Origin: Linum tenue
Lineage: Eukaryota; Streptophyta; Magnoliopsida; Malpighiales; Linaceae
Direction of reading: 5' to 3'
Assembly: GCA_946122785.1 (NCBI GenBank)
Contig: CAMGYJ010000002.1
Location: 15,326,839-15,390,838 of the forward strand
DNA length: 64,000 nucleotides
A model generated the notes under the pieces. It saw only the letters and a program-made list of their open reading frames with translations. It made no database searches and was not told where the DNA came from. A program made the position numbers and the translations under genes. Shown here piece by piece: positions 46,797 through 58,643 of the stretch. The number at the start of each line of letters is the position of its first letter. The first letter of the stretch is position 1.

Positions 46797-48566
46797 TTGT
46801 ACGTGGGCGCCCACGGGCTAGCACGGCATGGCACGGTTAGAGCACGGCACGAGCACGAGCACGAAATAAATGGGCCAGCCCGGCACGAGCACAAATAATT
46901 TATGGGCCGTGCCGGGCCTAAACTTCACGGGCACGGCACGGTATATAAGTGGGCCGTGTCGGGCCTAATATTTTCAAGACTTTATTGAGTATAAGAACGG
47001 ACATGGCACGAAAATAATATTTATTTGATAGAAAATAAGTATAAAAAGAATTATAGGTTCAAATATTACAAAACACAAGTAGAAAATAATTATTTTTTGT
47101 TGTTAGAAGCAGGGCCGGCCCTGAACTTTCGGAGGCCCTGTTCTGAAAAGAAAATGTGGTCCAAACATTTTTTGATAAATTTAATAGGAAATGTTTTTAA
47201 AAAATAAGATGATAACAAATGATAAACACACGATGATTTAACAAAATTCAGGGCAAGATTTACAATGAGCGCAACCAAGCCGCAAATCAAACCTGACAAA
47301 ACCTGTCGGAAACAAATATCTCTAATATTTGGTTCATTATATTATAAATTATGTTATATAATTTATGAACTTATTCTAAATTTACTATTTGTTATTACAG
47401 TATTTTTATCTTAAAATTTTTTAAAAAAAAGTGCCAAAAAATTTATTAGGTAGAAGTCTAGGATGAAAAGCCCATCTTCTTTGAATTATAAGCTTTTGAA
47501 AGTAATTTATAATTCTACTTTTACAATAACAACATTTAATATGCATTTGAAATCTACAGCATATAAAGTGCCAACAAATAACTATAATATTTGGTCAATA
47601 TAAAATCCTACAATGCATAAAATATATGTTTATCTAATTTTTTGTGACACAAAAATATTGTTTTAATGGTAAAGCGAGGAAATACTCTGTTAATACATAA
47701 ATTTAGACTTCCTGTGTCAATAAGTATCATCCAAATATGCTGCAAAAACACTATTAAGAAATCATTGCCAAAAGTCCAAAGTCCAAAATGCCGTATACAT
47801 TTTTTCCGTTAATATAAATACCTATTGGTCTTCGTGACTCACGACTCACGAGGCTGAAAAACACTGTAGGAAGCTTCTTTTTTTTTTCTTACGGTATAGG
47901 AAGCCTATTTTTTGGGACACGGATTCCGACAAATGTTAAAAAAAAAAGTAAAAAACCTTGTATTCATAAATATATGCAGCAATGAGTTTAAGGCCTCTGT
48001 TTTTCTTTGTGTAGGCCCATACAAATCCAACAGCTGATAACAAACAAATAAAGCCCGTAACACACAAATGGATTATGTGAGGCCCCTATTTTCTTGAGGC
48101 CCTGTGCTGAGGGGCCTGCCAGCACGGGCTCAGGGCCGGACCTAGTTAGAAGTGTCATACAGATATATACGTAATTACTAACATAAATAAAAATGGACAA
48201 AGAATTAAACAAAGCCAAATCACACTCGCTATACTTTTAATTTTCTTTTCCCCCCTATTTGTTACTTTTCTCAAACATTATCGGTTAATACTATCTTCCC
48301 CCGTCCAATTTTCACCTTCTTTTTCATTCTCTCTTTGTTTTCGTCCTTTTCATTGAACACGAATACGAGCATGACACGAGCACGAATAGGCACGGCACGA
48401 TTCGAACCGTGCCCGGGCCTGGGCCGGGTCTAGCAAAGTTGACAAATGGGCTTGCATGGCACGACACGGCACGAAAACTGACGGACCGTGCCAAGCACGG
48501 CACGAAATAAATGGGCCCGAAGCATGCCCGTGCCGTGCCGGCCAAGCACGGGCCAGCGCCATGTAC
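46797..48566. mobile_element. hAT-like element with GGGCACGGCACG subterminal repeats
   Basis: The left end TTGTACGTGGGC and right end complement GTACATGGCGC are similar. The flanks GCTCCGAA and ACTCCGAA match in 7 of 8 bases. Both arms carry clustered CACGGCACGAGC and GGGCCGTGCC motifs in opposite orientation. Another hAT element is nested at 47110-48144. No transposase. Confidence 0.65.
47110..48144. mobile_element. hAT-type element, 8-bp TSD GTTAGAAG, nested
   Basis: 1035 bp, beginning CAGGGCCGGCCCTGA and ending TCAGGGCCGGACCTA. Perfect duplications GTTAGAAG at 47102-47109 and 48145-48152. No coding capacity seen. Confidence 0.9.
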
Positions 48567-48862
48567 ACTCCGAACCCGTGTCCAGATACCATTCTTGGTT
48601 TGTACTGCTTGAAGAAGCCCCCTCCGACGTCGTTTCAACAACATGACGCCGTCGCCATCTATTCACTTAAGTCATGTGTTAATTAGCCACATGTATATAT
48701 TTCATTGGTTGTTTCAATTGTTAGTTAGCAGTAGTTAGGTAATTACTATTTAGTTATCGTTAGTTGTAGATGGTAGGGTTTCTTGATTTATCCTACTTGT
48801 AAGCCTCACTTTCAATCCAACCCTATTTTTACGGTATCAGAGCGCAGCTAGAACTCTGCCAG

Positions 48863-49319
48863 TAGTGATGGCAATGGGGCGGGGCGGGCGGATACCTCAA
48901 TTTCCATGCCCCGTCCCACGATACTACGGGTCGGAGCGGGTAAAACCCGCGCGGGTACGGGGCGGGGCGGGTCGACCCACTCTTACATGTTATTAAAAAA
49001 AATACAAGTAAATTTTACTTTTTACAATAAAACGTAGGGGAAAACACTTTAAGAATGAAAAAGATTGATAATAGAATGGATAATTGAGCCTAACAAGTTG
49101 AAAGATCGACTCTAACTAGTTGAAGAAAAGTCAAAATAGGAGAAATATGTATAGATTGTAAGAAATTGAGATAAAATGAGTCTAGAACGGGGCGGGGCGG
49201 GGCGGGTCGGAAGTAGATACCCATGCCTCGCCCCACGCTACTGCGGGTCGGGTAATACCCGCCCCATCGCGGGTCGGGTCGGGTAATACCCGCGGGGCGG
49301 GTTGAAATTGCCATCACTA
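48863..49319. mobile_element. hAT MITE, 8-bp TSD TCTGCCAG
   Basis: 457 bp with ends TAGTGATGGCAAT and ATTGCCATCACTA. Perfect duplications TCTGCCAG at 48855-48862 and 49320-49327. Both arms are rich in GGGGCGGG and GGGTCGGGT motifs. Confidence 0.92.
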
Positions 49320-49830
49320 TCTGCCAGTGTTTTATTCATCATGAATACCAATTCTGGGTAGACGTCTATAGTCATTTCCTTTACCAGTTCACGATCAATT
49401 GGTGCCATAATCCATTGTTGCAATCAAGTTTAATGGAAAGAACTACAACTTATGGAGCAGATATTTGACGATTGCCCTGAAGTTAAGGCAGAGGCTTGGT
49501 TACATTGATGCCTCAAAACCACAACCAAGCTCTACTGATCCCAACCTTGAAGAGTGGGATGCCAACAACACTTGGGTATTGGGTTGGCTTCTTAACTCTC
49601 TTGATGAAACCACAACTGAAAGGGTACCTAGCACTGAGAATACATATAAAATCTAGGAAAATTTGAAAATGAGGTATGCTCAAGTAGATCCAGATAGGTT
49701 AGTAGACCTCTAGACTCAGATCTATCATGCAAACAGGTTAGTTCTAGTATCAGTGAATATTTTACCAAGTTGAAGACTTATTGGAAAGAGGATGTTCAGT
49801 ACAGTAGTCAGTAGACTTATTGGACTAAAT

Positions 49831-50361
49831 CAGGGGCGGAGCTAGGATTTGAATCTCGGGGGGGCCGAAGTTGTTTAGTTTACCATGACAAAAAAAGTTT
49901 ATAGAATTTTTATTATCATAACAAAACAAGAATTGAGATAATTATTTACTATGTGATATGGTCAAAACAAATTATTAAATTACGAAAAAAATTAATCATG
50001 TATTTCAATATGTAGCTCATTTTTATCATTTTCAAACAATTTATTGGCTTATTTCAATATGGAAATAGCAAAATAACACTTAATTTGCTGTAGTTTAGGT
50101 GAGAATGCTCACAACTTGAAAATGGCAAAAATGGGCACTAATTCGCTATAGGCAAGATTCGAACCCATGTACTCAATCTAAAAGATCAACACTTCTACCA
50201 TTCGTCCAAACCTTAGTTTCTTGTCAGATTATTGCGCACACAATTAATATTCTAACATCTATTTTATACGTAATTTTTCACAATCCGAAGAGATTTTGTA
50301 CGTAGTTTCAAAATTCTCGGAGGGGCCCCGGCCCCTCCGAGGCTACCTAGCTCCGCCCCTG
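49831..50361. mobile_element. hAT MITE, 8-bp TSD GACTAAAT
   Basis: 531 bp with ends CAGGGGCGGAGCTAGG and CTAGCTCCGCCCCTG. Duplications GACTAAAT at 49823-49830 and 50362-50369. Inserted in the copia gag. Confidence 0.92.
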
Positions 50362-50960
50362 GACTAAATGATAACTATGAAGGAGTGCGTACAAATGTTT
50401 TTATTATGAAGCCTATGCCTAGTATAGGATCTGCATTCAGCTATGTTCTGCAGCATGAAAGATAGCTTGACCTGCATGGCACTGAAACTAAAGGAGATGA
50501 AAGAATAGCCCTAGCAGTTGATGGTAGCAGGGGTTAGGATCAGAGGAAGAATCAACCACCACCTCAGAATCTATTTTGCAGATACTGCATGAAAGACAAT
50601 CATACGAAAGAAGATTGTTGGAAGCCGAAAGCTAAAAACAGGAAAATGATGGAAGCATGCCATAACAGTGATAACACCTATGTTGGTTGAGTATCTAATA
50701 TTCTAATCCAGCTAGAGATGCCTCCTTAGAGGGCATTCTAAGGAGTAAAACTATTGCAACATTCCCCTTCAACTCCAAATTCCTCTAGGCCTGGAATGTT
50801 ACCACAAGCAAATTCTGTCTCACTTGATTCGAAAGCACATTTTGTAGAAGATTGTAACAGTTACTCTTGTCAAGTCTGAACTTTAACTTGTATATCTCTT
50901 TACCAAGGCACTAAGTGTCCATAGACTTCACTTTCTCCTTCTCAAGCTGGGAGTTTCAAA

Positions 50961-52176
50961 CATTAAGAAGCATAAAACGAAAAATGAAGAGGCATAGATG
51001 CGATGCAATGCAAGTGAATTCTATGAAACCTCTAATACCCCGGTAAGATGGATGAGCTTGGAAGCAAAATATGGTTTAACAAAGTCTGGTCGAGGAATTC
51101 AAACAGGTAAAATCAGGAGGAAGCAATCAAACAATTCCAACGTTGCTTCACTGGCCTATAAGAGTGACATTTAGTTTTACCATATCATCCAAACGCCAAG
51201 AGCTACTACGAGTTTACAGCCTTCCCTCTTCAAACTTTCTTACATGGCCGATCATCTAGTTCCTTGCTCCCCCTTTTCCAATTCCACCTTCTCCTCCTTC
51301 AATAGTGAACTGAAAAACCCCTCAACTTTCGAGTTCGCTTGCAGTCTTGGACTTCATAGGGGAAAAAAGCAGCGCGGGACATTCTTAAACATTCATCTAA
51401 AGCCCATCACCCACGGTAGATTAAGGCTATTATCATCATACTTTGGTGCCTAGGAAGGACTGCAAGCAAGGATGGCAATGATAAATCAGGATAACAACGA
51501 TGCACTTTTAACATGACTGACAATTGAGTAACAAAGGCAGCTTGAGAGCAAGTCAAGATTGAAAAACAGGAAAAATACATGGCAATACAAGTCATGCAAA
51601 GAAGAAATACCACCAATATGGATGCTGGATTTTGAACAATGCAGTTTCACCAAAATCTATTTATCAACCTGAATTGAATCATTCATTTCAGTGCTGGATT
51701 TTGGACAATGCAGTTTCACCAAAATCTATTTATCAACCTGAATTGAATCATTCATTTCAGTGCTGGATTTTGGACAATGCATATGGACTGAAATCTATCA
51801 GACACTTGTTCGACCAGTATAGATTTCTCGATTTATCACATATGGATTGTGAATCTACCATAATATCCATAATGGATTCTAAAATCTAGCATGTGGCCCA
51901 ACAACAGAAATTCCGTTCCCTGAATTCATCATCACTGCAATATAACATGTTGAAATCTATCTGTCCAAATGAAAATCTAATCATTAAAAAAAACCATCCT
52001 CGACCAACCCTATCCTCTTCCAAAATGTCGCAAAAGTCAACCTGCATACCTATAGGCTCCTAAAATGCAACCTAACTTGGCATACAAAGCTATATTCTCT
52101 AGGACATGGTTTACAAGTGTAACTTTGCATTTACCAATTACCAAAAGAGCCTTGTATCCCAGAATGAAATCTTACA
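50961..52176. other. Gene-free region; duplicated 3' flank of PP1 copy 2
   Basis: From about 51040 it corresponds to 33640-34700 beyond copy 1. It contains a 69-bp tandem duplication (51624-51761). I see no gene in it. Confidence 0.6.
51624..51781. repeat. 69-bp tandem duplication with partial third unit
   Basis: The unit starting GCTGGATTTTGGACAATGCA occurs at 51624-51692 and 51693-51761, nearly identical, with a third unit's first 20 bp from 51762. The matching flank of PP1 copy 1 has no such run. Confidence 0.92.
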
Positions 52177-52221
52177 CTAACAAACATATAGAATGGAAAG
52201 AATAACAGTACGAGCATTTAC

Positions 52222-54327
52222 CTTAACCCCAGCTGGTGTATTACCAGGCTTAGCTGTTGTTGTGCTTCCAAAAACATTAACTCCTCCCGAAGCATTTCCA
52301 GGCTTTGCAGGAGTTGCATGCCCAAAGTTAAACTTTGACTTCTTATCGGCAGGTTTTAATATTTGGAATGAGCACATAAGCGTCTCATCGACACTCATCA
52401 TTGCACCAGCATTATCAAACTCTCCACAGTAATTAGGTGCAGAAAATATGGTTAGAAGCTGTCTATTGGCAAAGAACTCGTATCCATCCTCCACAACCTG
52501 CACCAACCATACAAGTGAAACCAAAGTCAAACGATCAGATAAAGGGGCAGATTGTGAAGAATATCCTCCAGAGTTCCAAGAATTATATAAAACAGCAAAT
52601 GACGCCAAAATTCAACAGGATTTTAGATGTGAAACAGAGGAATTGATTTCAAGAACCCATCATCACATGAGAACATGAGATGATCCAAGAGCACACAAAG
52701 CAATAAAGAAAAGTAAAATGGATGTAAGAAAAAATGAAATGTAGGGGATAACCACCACAAGACCAACAAATACACTCAAGAACTAACACAAGCCGCAAAA
52801 ACCCAAGATTGATCGTACAAGGATAAGGAGAAGCTGATGATGTTTGGTATCCATGGGATTAAAGGGTTAATCACAAGCATGTTAAAACAATATGGAATAA
52901 CATGGATAACAGAAGTGTGAGTGTAAACCTGATGAGCACGACAGATCAAATCCAAATCATGCTTCTGAAGGAACTCTGCCACCTTATCAGCACCAAAAGT
53001 AAACGAAACACCCCTGTCGTTCATTCCCCAACCTTGAACATCTTTGCTAGGATCAGACCAAAGCAGATCACAGAGCAAACCTGTGTCTGGTACATCAGTA
53101 GGCCGAGCTAAGTTTCTGATTTGATCCAAATTATGCAAATCTGGAGAAAGACCACCATGCATGCAGAGAATTTTCTCATCAATTAGAGCAGCCACCGGTA
53201 GACAGTTAAAGCAATCTGTGAAAGTCTTCCACAGTCTAACATTAAACCTCCTTTTGCACTCGTCGAAGAAACCATATATACGGTTAATAGAAGCACATTC
53301 GTGGTTTCCCCTCAACAGAAAGAAGTTCTCTGGATACTTTATCTTGTACGCAAGTAGAAGACATATTGTCTCCAGACTTTGCTTGCCTCGATCAACATAA
53401 TCTCCCAAAAACAAGTAGTTTGCATGTGGAGGTAATCCGCCATATTCAAACAGCCTTAGAAGATCAGAATATTGACCATGAATATCACCTGCAGATCCAA
53501 ACAATAACCATCAGGCTGTTTGAAGAGTCTTTTCAGGACTATTGTGATAGAATAAAACACAGGAAGATGCAAGCACACACAGGTCTTTTTCCCACTTCTT
53601 GGCAATAGGATGTGGCATGGTAAGTTGGCAGACATAGAGGTTAACAGGGCATCATGATAGGGGAATTTTAATCAGATGAAAAGAAATACTTCGCAAGATT
53701 ATGTAATTGGGCAGACAGTGCAGTTCAGACAAAGTCATCATCCAATGACTAGAATAACAGACAGGGAATGATGAAGGAATGCATTGAATCAAACACTAAT
53801 CCCCAGAGGTGATACCATGAGCCTCCAAGGCTGCATCATAACTTTTTCAATTTGCAAGTCAATGCTTGACAGGGCCAACTAGTAGTAATTAAAGGAACAC
53901 AAGAAGAGCAGGGTCTCATTAGCACCTGGCATCTAATCCATGAGTTGGAAAATTGACAGTCAAATCAACAAGTCTAATAATGAACTGCATGCTGGTCTAA
54001 CCAGCAAATGTAACCAGAAAAGAAGAGCTTTACACATGGTTTTAAGGTGGAGATGAACCGCATGTAATAAGAACAAAGCAAAATGAAAAACCAACAAGTA
54101 TCGCAAGTCAGATTCATTTTCATATGAGAACAAGATTTAGTAGTAAAAGTACCACAAATCTTGATGGGTGCTTCAAGCTCTAACAAATTGGGTTGTTGCA
54201 AGAAGATCTCTCGAGAAGCCCCGCACAGTTGCCTGATTTCTGCCTCCGATAACTGGACCTGCTTCCCAGGTCTACCGCGAACCTCTAAAAGCCGCCGAAT
54301 AATATCATCCAAAACAGCCGGTTCCAT
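52222..54327 (-). CDS. TOPP: PP1 catalytic subunit (TOPP family), copy 2
   Basis: Second PP1 catalytic subunit gene, same strand as copy 1 and about 17.4 kb away. Predicted exons: 54327-54153, 53488-52929 and 52497-52222 (at least 337 codons), with GT-AG introns at the same positions and phases as copy 1. All metal ligands and the canonical GNHECAS are present. After KSKFNFG the protein continues with a Gly/Pro/Ala/Thr-rich tail containing two AKPGN motifs and ending ...GVK at the donor AAG|GTAAAT. The last coding exon or stop beyond this is not clear: reading through adds 14 residues to a stop at 52177. Compared with copy 1 the exchanges are conservative (V/I, S/G, K/Q, G/A). Likely functional. 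Confidence 0.92.
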
Positions 54328-55303
54328 TTTCTAACCATGCAAGTACAACACTTCCACGTTCTATTCTCCTTAAACAAAGAACAGTTCATCATAAGCCAAC
54401 AGAAAAAACTTCAGAATCCAAAAAATGCTTCAAATTTCCAAAGCTAAGCTTGACAGCCACCACAAATATCAACATCCACACTATGCAACATCTCCGACCA
54501 AGTGCTTCAGGGTAACAAGACCAGCGAACTAAATCAAATTGTATCAACATCTTCTCCACTGGCAATACAAAACCGAGTTGAAAAATGTCCAAACACTCAC
54601 CTCAAGGTATTGCGACCAGATGCACTCCAACCTCCTCAGCAGTAAATGTCAAGACACACAGGAGCAGTCCTCTAACGGGAAGACTGGAAACCGAGGAGAA
54701 CGCTGGAAGATTGAAGATCACCAGAAAGACAAGGTCGAATAGTTAAACCAGGAAAATCCTCTAAGATATACAAAGAACAGAAACCAATGATCAAGGACGT
54801 CGCAAATGAAAGGAGAAAAGGAAGAAAAAAAACACCAAGCTGGAGGAGGAGTGACCTTAGGAACAGGAAGGCGGCGGTGGGGATGGAGTTAAGTGCGGGA
54901 GTTTCCTCTGGATGGAGCAGCGGCAGCTGGGGCGCTACAACTCCCAAGTCAACGACTCCAGATACAGAGAGAAAGGGAAGGAAGTTGAGCTGGAAGAGAT
55001 AAGGAGAGAGCCGAGCTTCGAGCAAGAAGAGCGGGAGACGGCAGCGGCGTGAGAGAGGAAGACAACGGAGCCGGCCGAGAAGGGGGGAAAAGCAGGTTTC
55101 AATCGGATCGATCGAAACGGACGAAGCACGAGAACGACCGTCGATAGTCGTCCTCCGCCGATGAATATGATCGGGAACCTATATCAATTTCGAGTTCCGA
55201 TAGCGGTGCGAAACGGAGGGACGGAGCTTCCTTCCGGTGAGATAGAAGAAGGGGGTGAGAGAGGGTGAGAGACGGATATGGATCCGATTTTTTGTTAGGG
55301 TTT
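54328..55303 (-). promoter_or_regulatory. 5' UTR with predicted intron and telobox, PP1 copy 2
   Basis: Leader intron 54855-54331 (donor CCTAAG|GTCACT, acceptor GGTTAG|AAA before ATG), as in copy 1. A telobox (AAACCCTAA on the gene strand) is at 55295-55303, near the likely transcription start. The upstream duplicated block ends near 55350. Confidence 0.6.
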
Positions 55304-55620
55304 CGTTTTTATTCCATTCTCTGTATTCCACACCATTTTCAATTTCAACGTCCGATACCAGCGAATATAATAATGAATATAAATGAAAATTCGACGGATA
55401 AATAATTAAGGGATGATTCTAGTTCTAACTTCTAAGTAGGGGACGAGTGGGAAGAATTGGTGTGGGTTCGGCCAATCATTCTGGTTCGATCCGTTACTCA
55501 CACCGCTCAATTGAGGCTGCAACGGTGCACCTCCACCACACAAACGGGTTCAACTAGTTGAAACTGTACTGCATCCTTTTAACAAAATAAACTTGTACAT
55601 CGACAACTTTCGAGTATTAT
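55304..55620. other. Upstream region of PP1 copy 2, no gene seen
   Basis: Similarity to the copy 1 upstream region fades after about 55350. No motif beyond the telobox is clear. Confidence 0.45.
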
Positions 55621-55629
55621 CAATAGTAG

Positions 55630-56746
55630 GGGACAAGATCAGGAGACTAAGGGGTTCCTTAGTCACATGACTAAGGAATTTTAGCCCTTCAAGCTCATTA
55701 AAATTTAGTGGCTTAGATTAATCTAATTTAATGAAGGACAATATAGTAATTGCATGATTTTATTAATTTTCAATTATTAATTAATGGAAAAAACAATTCC
55801 CCGCCTCGTAAACTCTTTCGCCGTTGCTGGGAATAATCCCTGCCGCCGGTGGTGGGAATTATTGCTCCGCCGGCCATTTTGCTGGGAACTTTCCCCCAAT
55901 CCCACCAAGTGCAACGAGAGAGAGATCACCGCCGGCCAAGATTTGCCGGCCAAATAAAAGTCTCAGCAGGCCAAAAAAAAGTCCCTGGCCACAATTTTTT
56001 AGTCCCAGGCCACCATTTTTGGTGTGGGAGAGAGAGAGAGTTTCTGGTCGGAAAGACTTTCTGGTTGGAAATTTTGTGATGTTTGTTGACATATTTTGTA
56101 ATGTTTGTACGCTTTGTTATTTTGTAATGTTTGTAAACTTTGTTATTTTTGTGCACCATGTTTATCGTTTTTGTCAACCATGTTTGTAATGTTTTTTATG
56201 TCTAAAAAACAACCCGGTTGACTTTTGGAAGAAACTTCTCTATATAGGGATGGAGCCTCCAAAGTCAACCCGGGTGTTTTTTCCCGTTCGTATGGATTTT
56301 CGGTCTAGTTTGTCATTTTTGTCCACCATGTTCGTATTGTTTGTATGTCTAAAAACACCCGGGTTGACCTTGGGAAGGAGCCCCTCTATATAGGGATGGA
56401 GCCTCCAAAGTCAACCCGGTTGTTTTTTCTTTTTGTATGGTTTGTATTGTTTGTCAGTCTAGTTTGTATTGTTTGTACAGTTCATACGTTTGTAATGTTT
56501 GTAAATTTGTTTGTATGTTTTGTCGCTCTAGTTTGTACTGTTCGTATGTTTGTATGGTTTGTACTGATTGTAAATCCTGTTTGTATACTTCGTAATTTTC
56601 CATAATACCCAAACTACCCCTGTCATTAATTAAATAGTCCTTCCCACTTTTTAACCATTGGATTAAAGTGTCCAGGTCTAATGGCTAGGAGGGGCTTAGT
56701 CAAGTGACTAAGGACCCCCCCCCCCTTAGTCAAGGGATCCACTCTC
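55630..56746. mobile_element. Mutator-like element, 9-bp TSD CAATAGTAG
   Basis: 1117 bp between perfect CAATAGTAG duplications (55621-55629, 56747-56755). The ends GGGACAAGATCAGGAGACTA and the complement of the right end (GAGAGTGGATCCCTTGACTA) are similar, and both contain GACTAAGG repeats. Inside, a palindromic unit bounded by CCCGGTTGAC and GTCAACCCGG occurs twice (about 56210-56270 and 56355-56425). TTTGTAATGTTTGTA repeats also occur. Confidence 0.75.
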
Positions 56747-56755
56747 CAATAGTAG

Positions 56756-57853
56756 CCAAATTTGGAGAAATACATAGAATAGACCAATTTTCGATAATTG
56801 TTTGACAAATCTAGTCATTTTTGTTACAAAATTTAATGGTGTTAGAGATTCCATCAGTTAGTTAATGATATGTTGATTAGGATGCCAAATCAATGCACAC
56901 GTCAGCGACAACTCAGCCTCATGTGACTCATAGACACCACGTCATATATTACTTTAAAAAAATTTCATAATAATTCCCCTTATTCGTCATCTCCTAACAA
57001 ACCCACCATCGGTGATCTTCTTCATCAAACTTCCCTCCCCCCCCCCCCCCCCGATTCCTCCCAGAACGAGAATCGATGGCAGGGACAACTGGATTCAATT
57101 CCTTTCTTGAATCTTCTTCTCAATGTCCGACGAGGATTAAGGGGAGTGCTTCGCACCATAAAGTCGTCTCTTCGCAACCATCCATTCCCTCGCATTGGCT
57201 CACTCCGCATCCATCTATTCCCCCACACCCACCCATCCGACCGTCGCTCCAGCCCATCTCTTCAATCGCTCCAATCAATCAGTCGAGCATCTCTGAGAGT
57301 CTGGGTTCCGCCCGAACCCTAGAATTTAGGGAAACATGGTCGAAACTGACAATTTTGACGGTGGCAACCAGGGGAGCGAATGAAACTAACGCAACGAAGT
57401 ATGTCCTCTCAGATGCGGCTACAACTGATGACGACTGCTTTTCAGCTGCGTCGAATTCTGCCGGGAAAGGGGTAGGGTGTGCATCGACACTGCTTTTTGA
57501 TGGATTTGGGAAAGTGGAGGGAAAAAAAGGCAGAGGATATATTGAGGGGTCGATTCGAGCGGGAATAACCCTTCTTCTCACCTTCACTCGACCAAGAGAG
57601 ATTGGGTGTGAGTCGTAGCGTACTGGAGCAACGACGGACGGGAGAAACAGTGGCAGTGGATTGTGGTACTAATTGGGGGCGGGTGTTGAGTGAGATGAAG
57701 GCAGATGATTGTTGAATCTGATTTTGGTTTAATTTGGCTTATGAGTTGGAGATTTTGGTAGCATATTAGGGGTATTGGGGGAAGATAAAGAGGCACCCCA
57801 TGAACAGCATGAGAAATAATCCAAAGATCCACCGGGGAACAAGGTCCAAAAAA
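56756..57853. other. No supported gene; homopolymer C tract and an unrecognised open frame
   Basis: A poly-C run lies at 57036-57051. A 180-codon frame at 57076-57618 starts in a plausible ATG context but is rich in Ser/Pro, has no domain I recognise, and overlaps equally long antisense frames. I do not call it as a gene. Confidence 0.45.
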
Positions 57854-58408
57854 TCAACACGAGGAACAAAGACCCGGGTGATGCAATAGTGAAGCAACCG
57901 AAGAGAGGGTAGAAGGGCGGAAACAGGCATAAGAAGATCTGGAGCTGGCAGGACGCCAGTGAGCTTCTTCAGCATATTGAAATGCAAACAGCTCAAGCTC
58001 AGAGGCGCCAGCGAGTGCCTCTCCAACTCGAGGGATATGAAGAGTATCGGACAAGTCATCGAGATGGAGAGTGAACAGATGGCCAAAAACTATAGAAGAA
58101 AAGGAGCGGGAGGCAAGCCCGGGGGAGCGAAAGTTCGAAAAGAAATAACGAACTAAATCAGGGCAGACCAAAGAGGAAAAAGGGTGATCAAGAAGATACT
58201 CCCATCCCAAGTTTTGAATGAGCCTATGCACATCAAGTCCCAGTTCCATAAGTTCAGGAAAGGGAACATGATACGAGGCCAGAAAAGGGCGAGAGGCATA
58301 ACTTTGGAGATGGCGATGGTAGTTGGTGGGGATGGGCTCAAAGAAAAGAGTGCTGGTAAACGTGACTGCGAATACCATATTGAAGGGCAGGCTAGGGTCA
58401 CGAGACAA
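57854..58408 (-). CDS. Env-like ORF3 (putative plant transposon protein domain) downstream of copia pol
   Basis: A 184-codon frame follows the RNase H end of the minus-strand copia element at 58644 by about 240 bp of pyrimidine-rich DNA. It contains the LVRYFFSNF and FTLHLDDLSDTLHI stretches that correspond in position and pattern to LVWEFYSTF and FTLGGDAHSLSYDD of the Athila-like ORF3 at 6989-7567. SIRE/Maximus copia elements are known to carry such an extra ORF. Its function is unproven, and I see no clear signal peptide or membrane segment. The C-terminus is probably truncated. Confidence 0.55.
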   Translation of the reverse strand: MSRDPSLPFNMVFAVTFTSTLFFEPIPTNYHRHLQSYASRPFLASYHVPFPELMELGLDVHRLIQNLGWEYLLDHPFSSLVCPDLVRYFFSNFRSPGLASRSFSSIVFGHLFTLHLDDLSDTLHIPRVGEALAGASELELFAFQYAEEAHWRPASSRSSYACFRPSTLSSVASLLHHPGLCSSC

Positions 58409-58643
58409 GGAGATGAAGAAGGAGGAGAACCGAGAACAGGGTTAAATACTCGAGGACAAGACAAAACAAGGAAGGAACTTAAAAGCAGAGAATCAAGGAA
58501 TGCAGACATAAATGCAAAGAAAATTACAAAAGGAAATCAAAGCAAGACAAAAAAGAAAAAATAAAAAAAAGGAAAACAGAAGCAGAAGCAGAACTTACAT
58601 CCCAATCATCTCGGTCAGAGATGATAGGGATCTCAACCCGATC

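Larger units (their letters stand above)
48690..50960 (+). pseudogene. Collapsed Ty1/copia element: gag joined to the end of RNase H
   Basis: A degraded PBS (CGGTATCAGAGCGC, 48832-48845) precedes a copia gag at about 49410-50690 (KFNGKNYNLW near the start, CCHC knuckle CRYCMKDNHTKEDC near 50580), with several stops. The middle of pol is missing. Around 50850-50950 only the last part of RNase H/pol remains (QLVYLFTKALSVHRLHFL pattern). Two hAT MITEs interrupt it at 48863-49319 and 49831-50361. Removing the second together with one copy of its duplication restores the gag frame (GLN-DNYEG). Confidence 0.8.

Noticed and set aside
56756..57110. Another Mutator element starting near 56756
   Set aside because: Some motifs resemble Mutator TIRs (CACGTCA, AT-rich start), but no matching right end or target duplication was found.
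57076..57618. 180-codon open frame as a host gene
   Set aside because: Low-complexity Ser/Pro composition, overlapping antisense frames of similar length, no recognised domain or splice structure.
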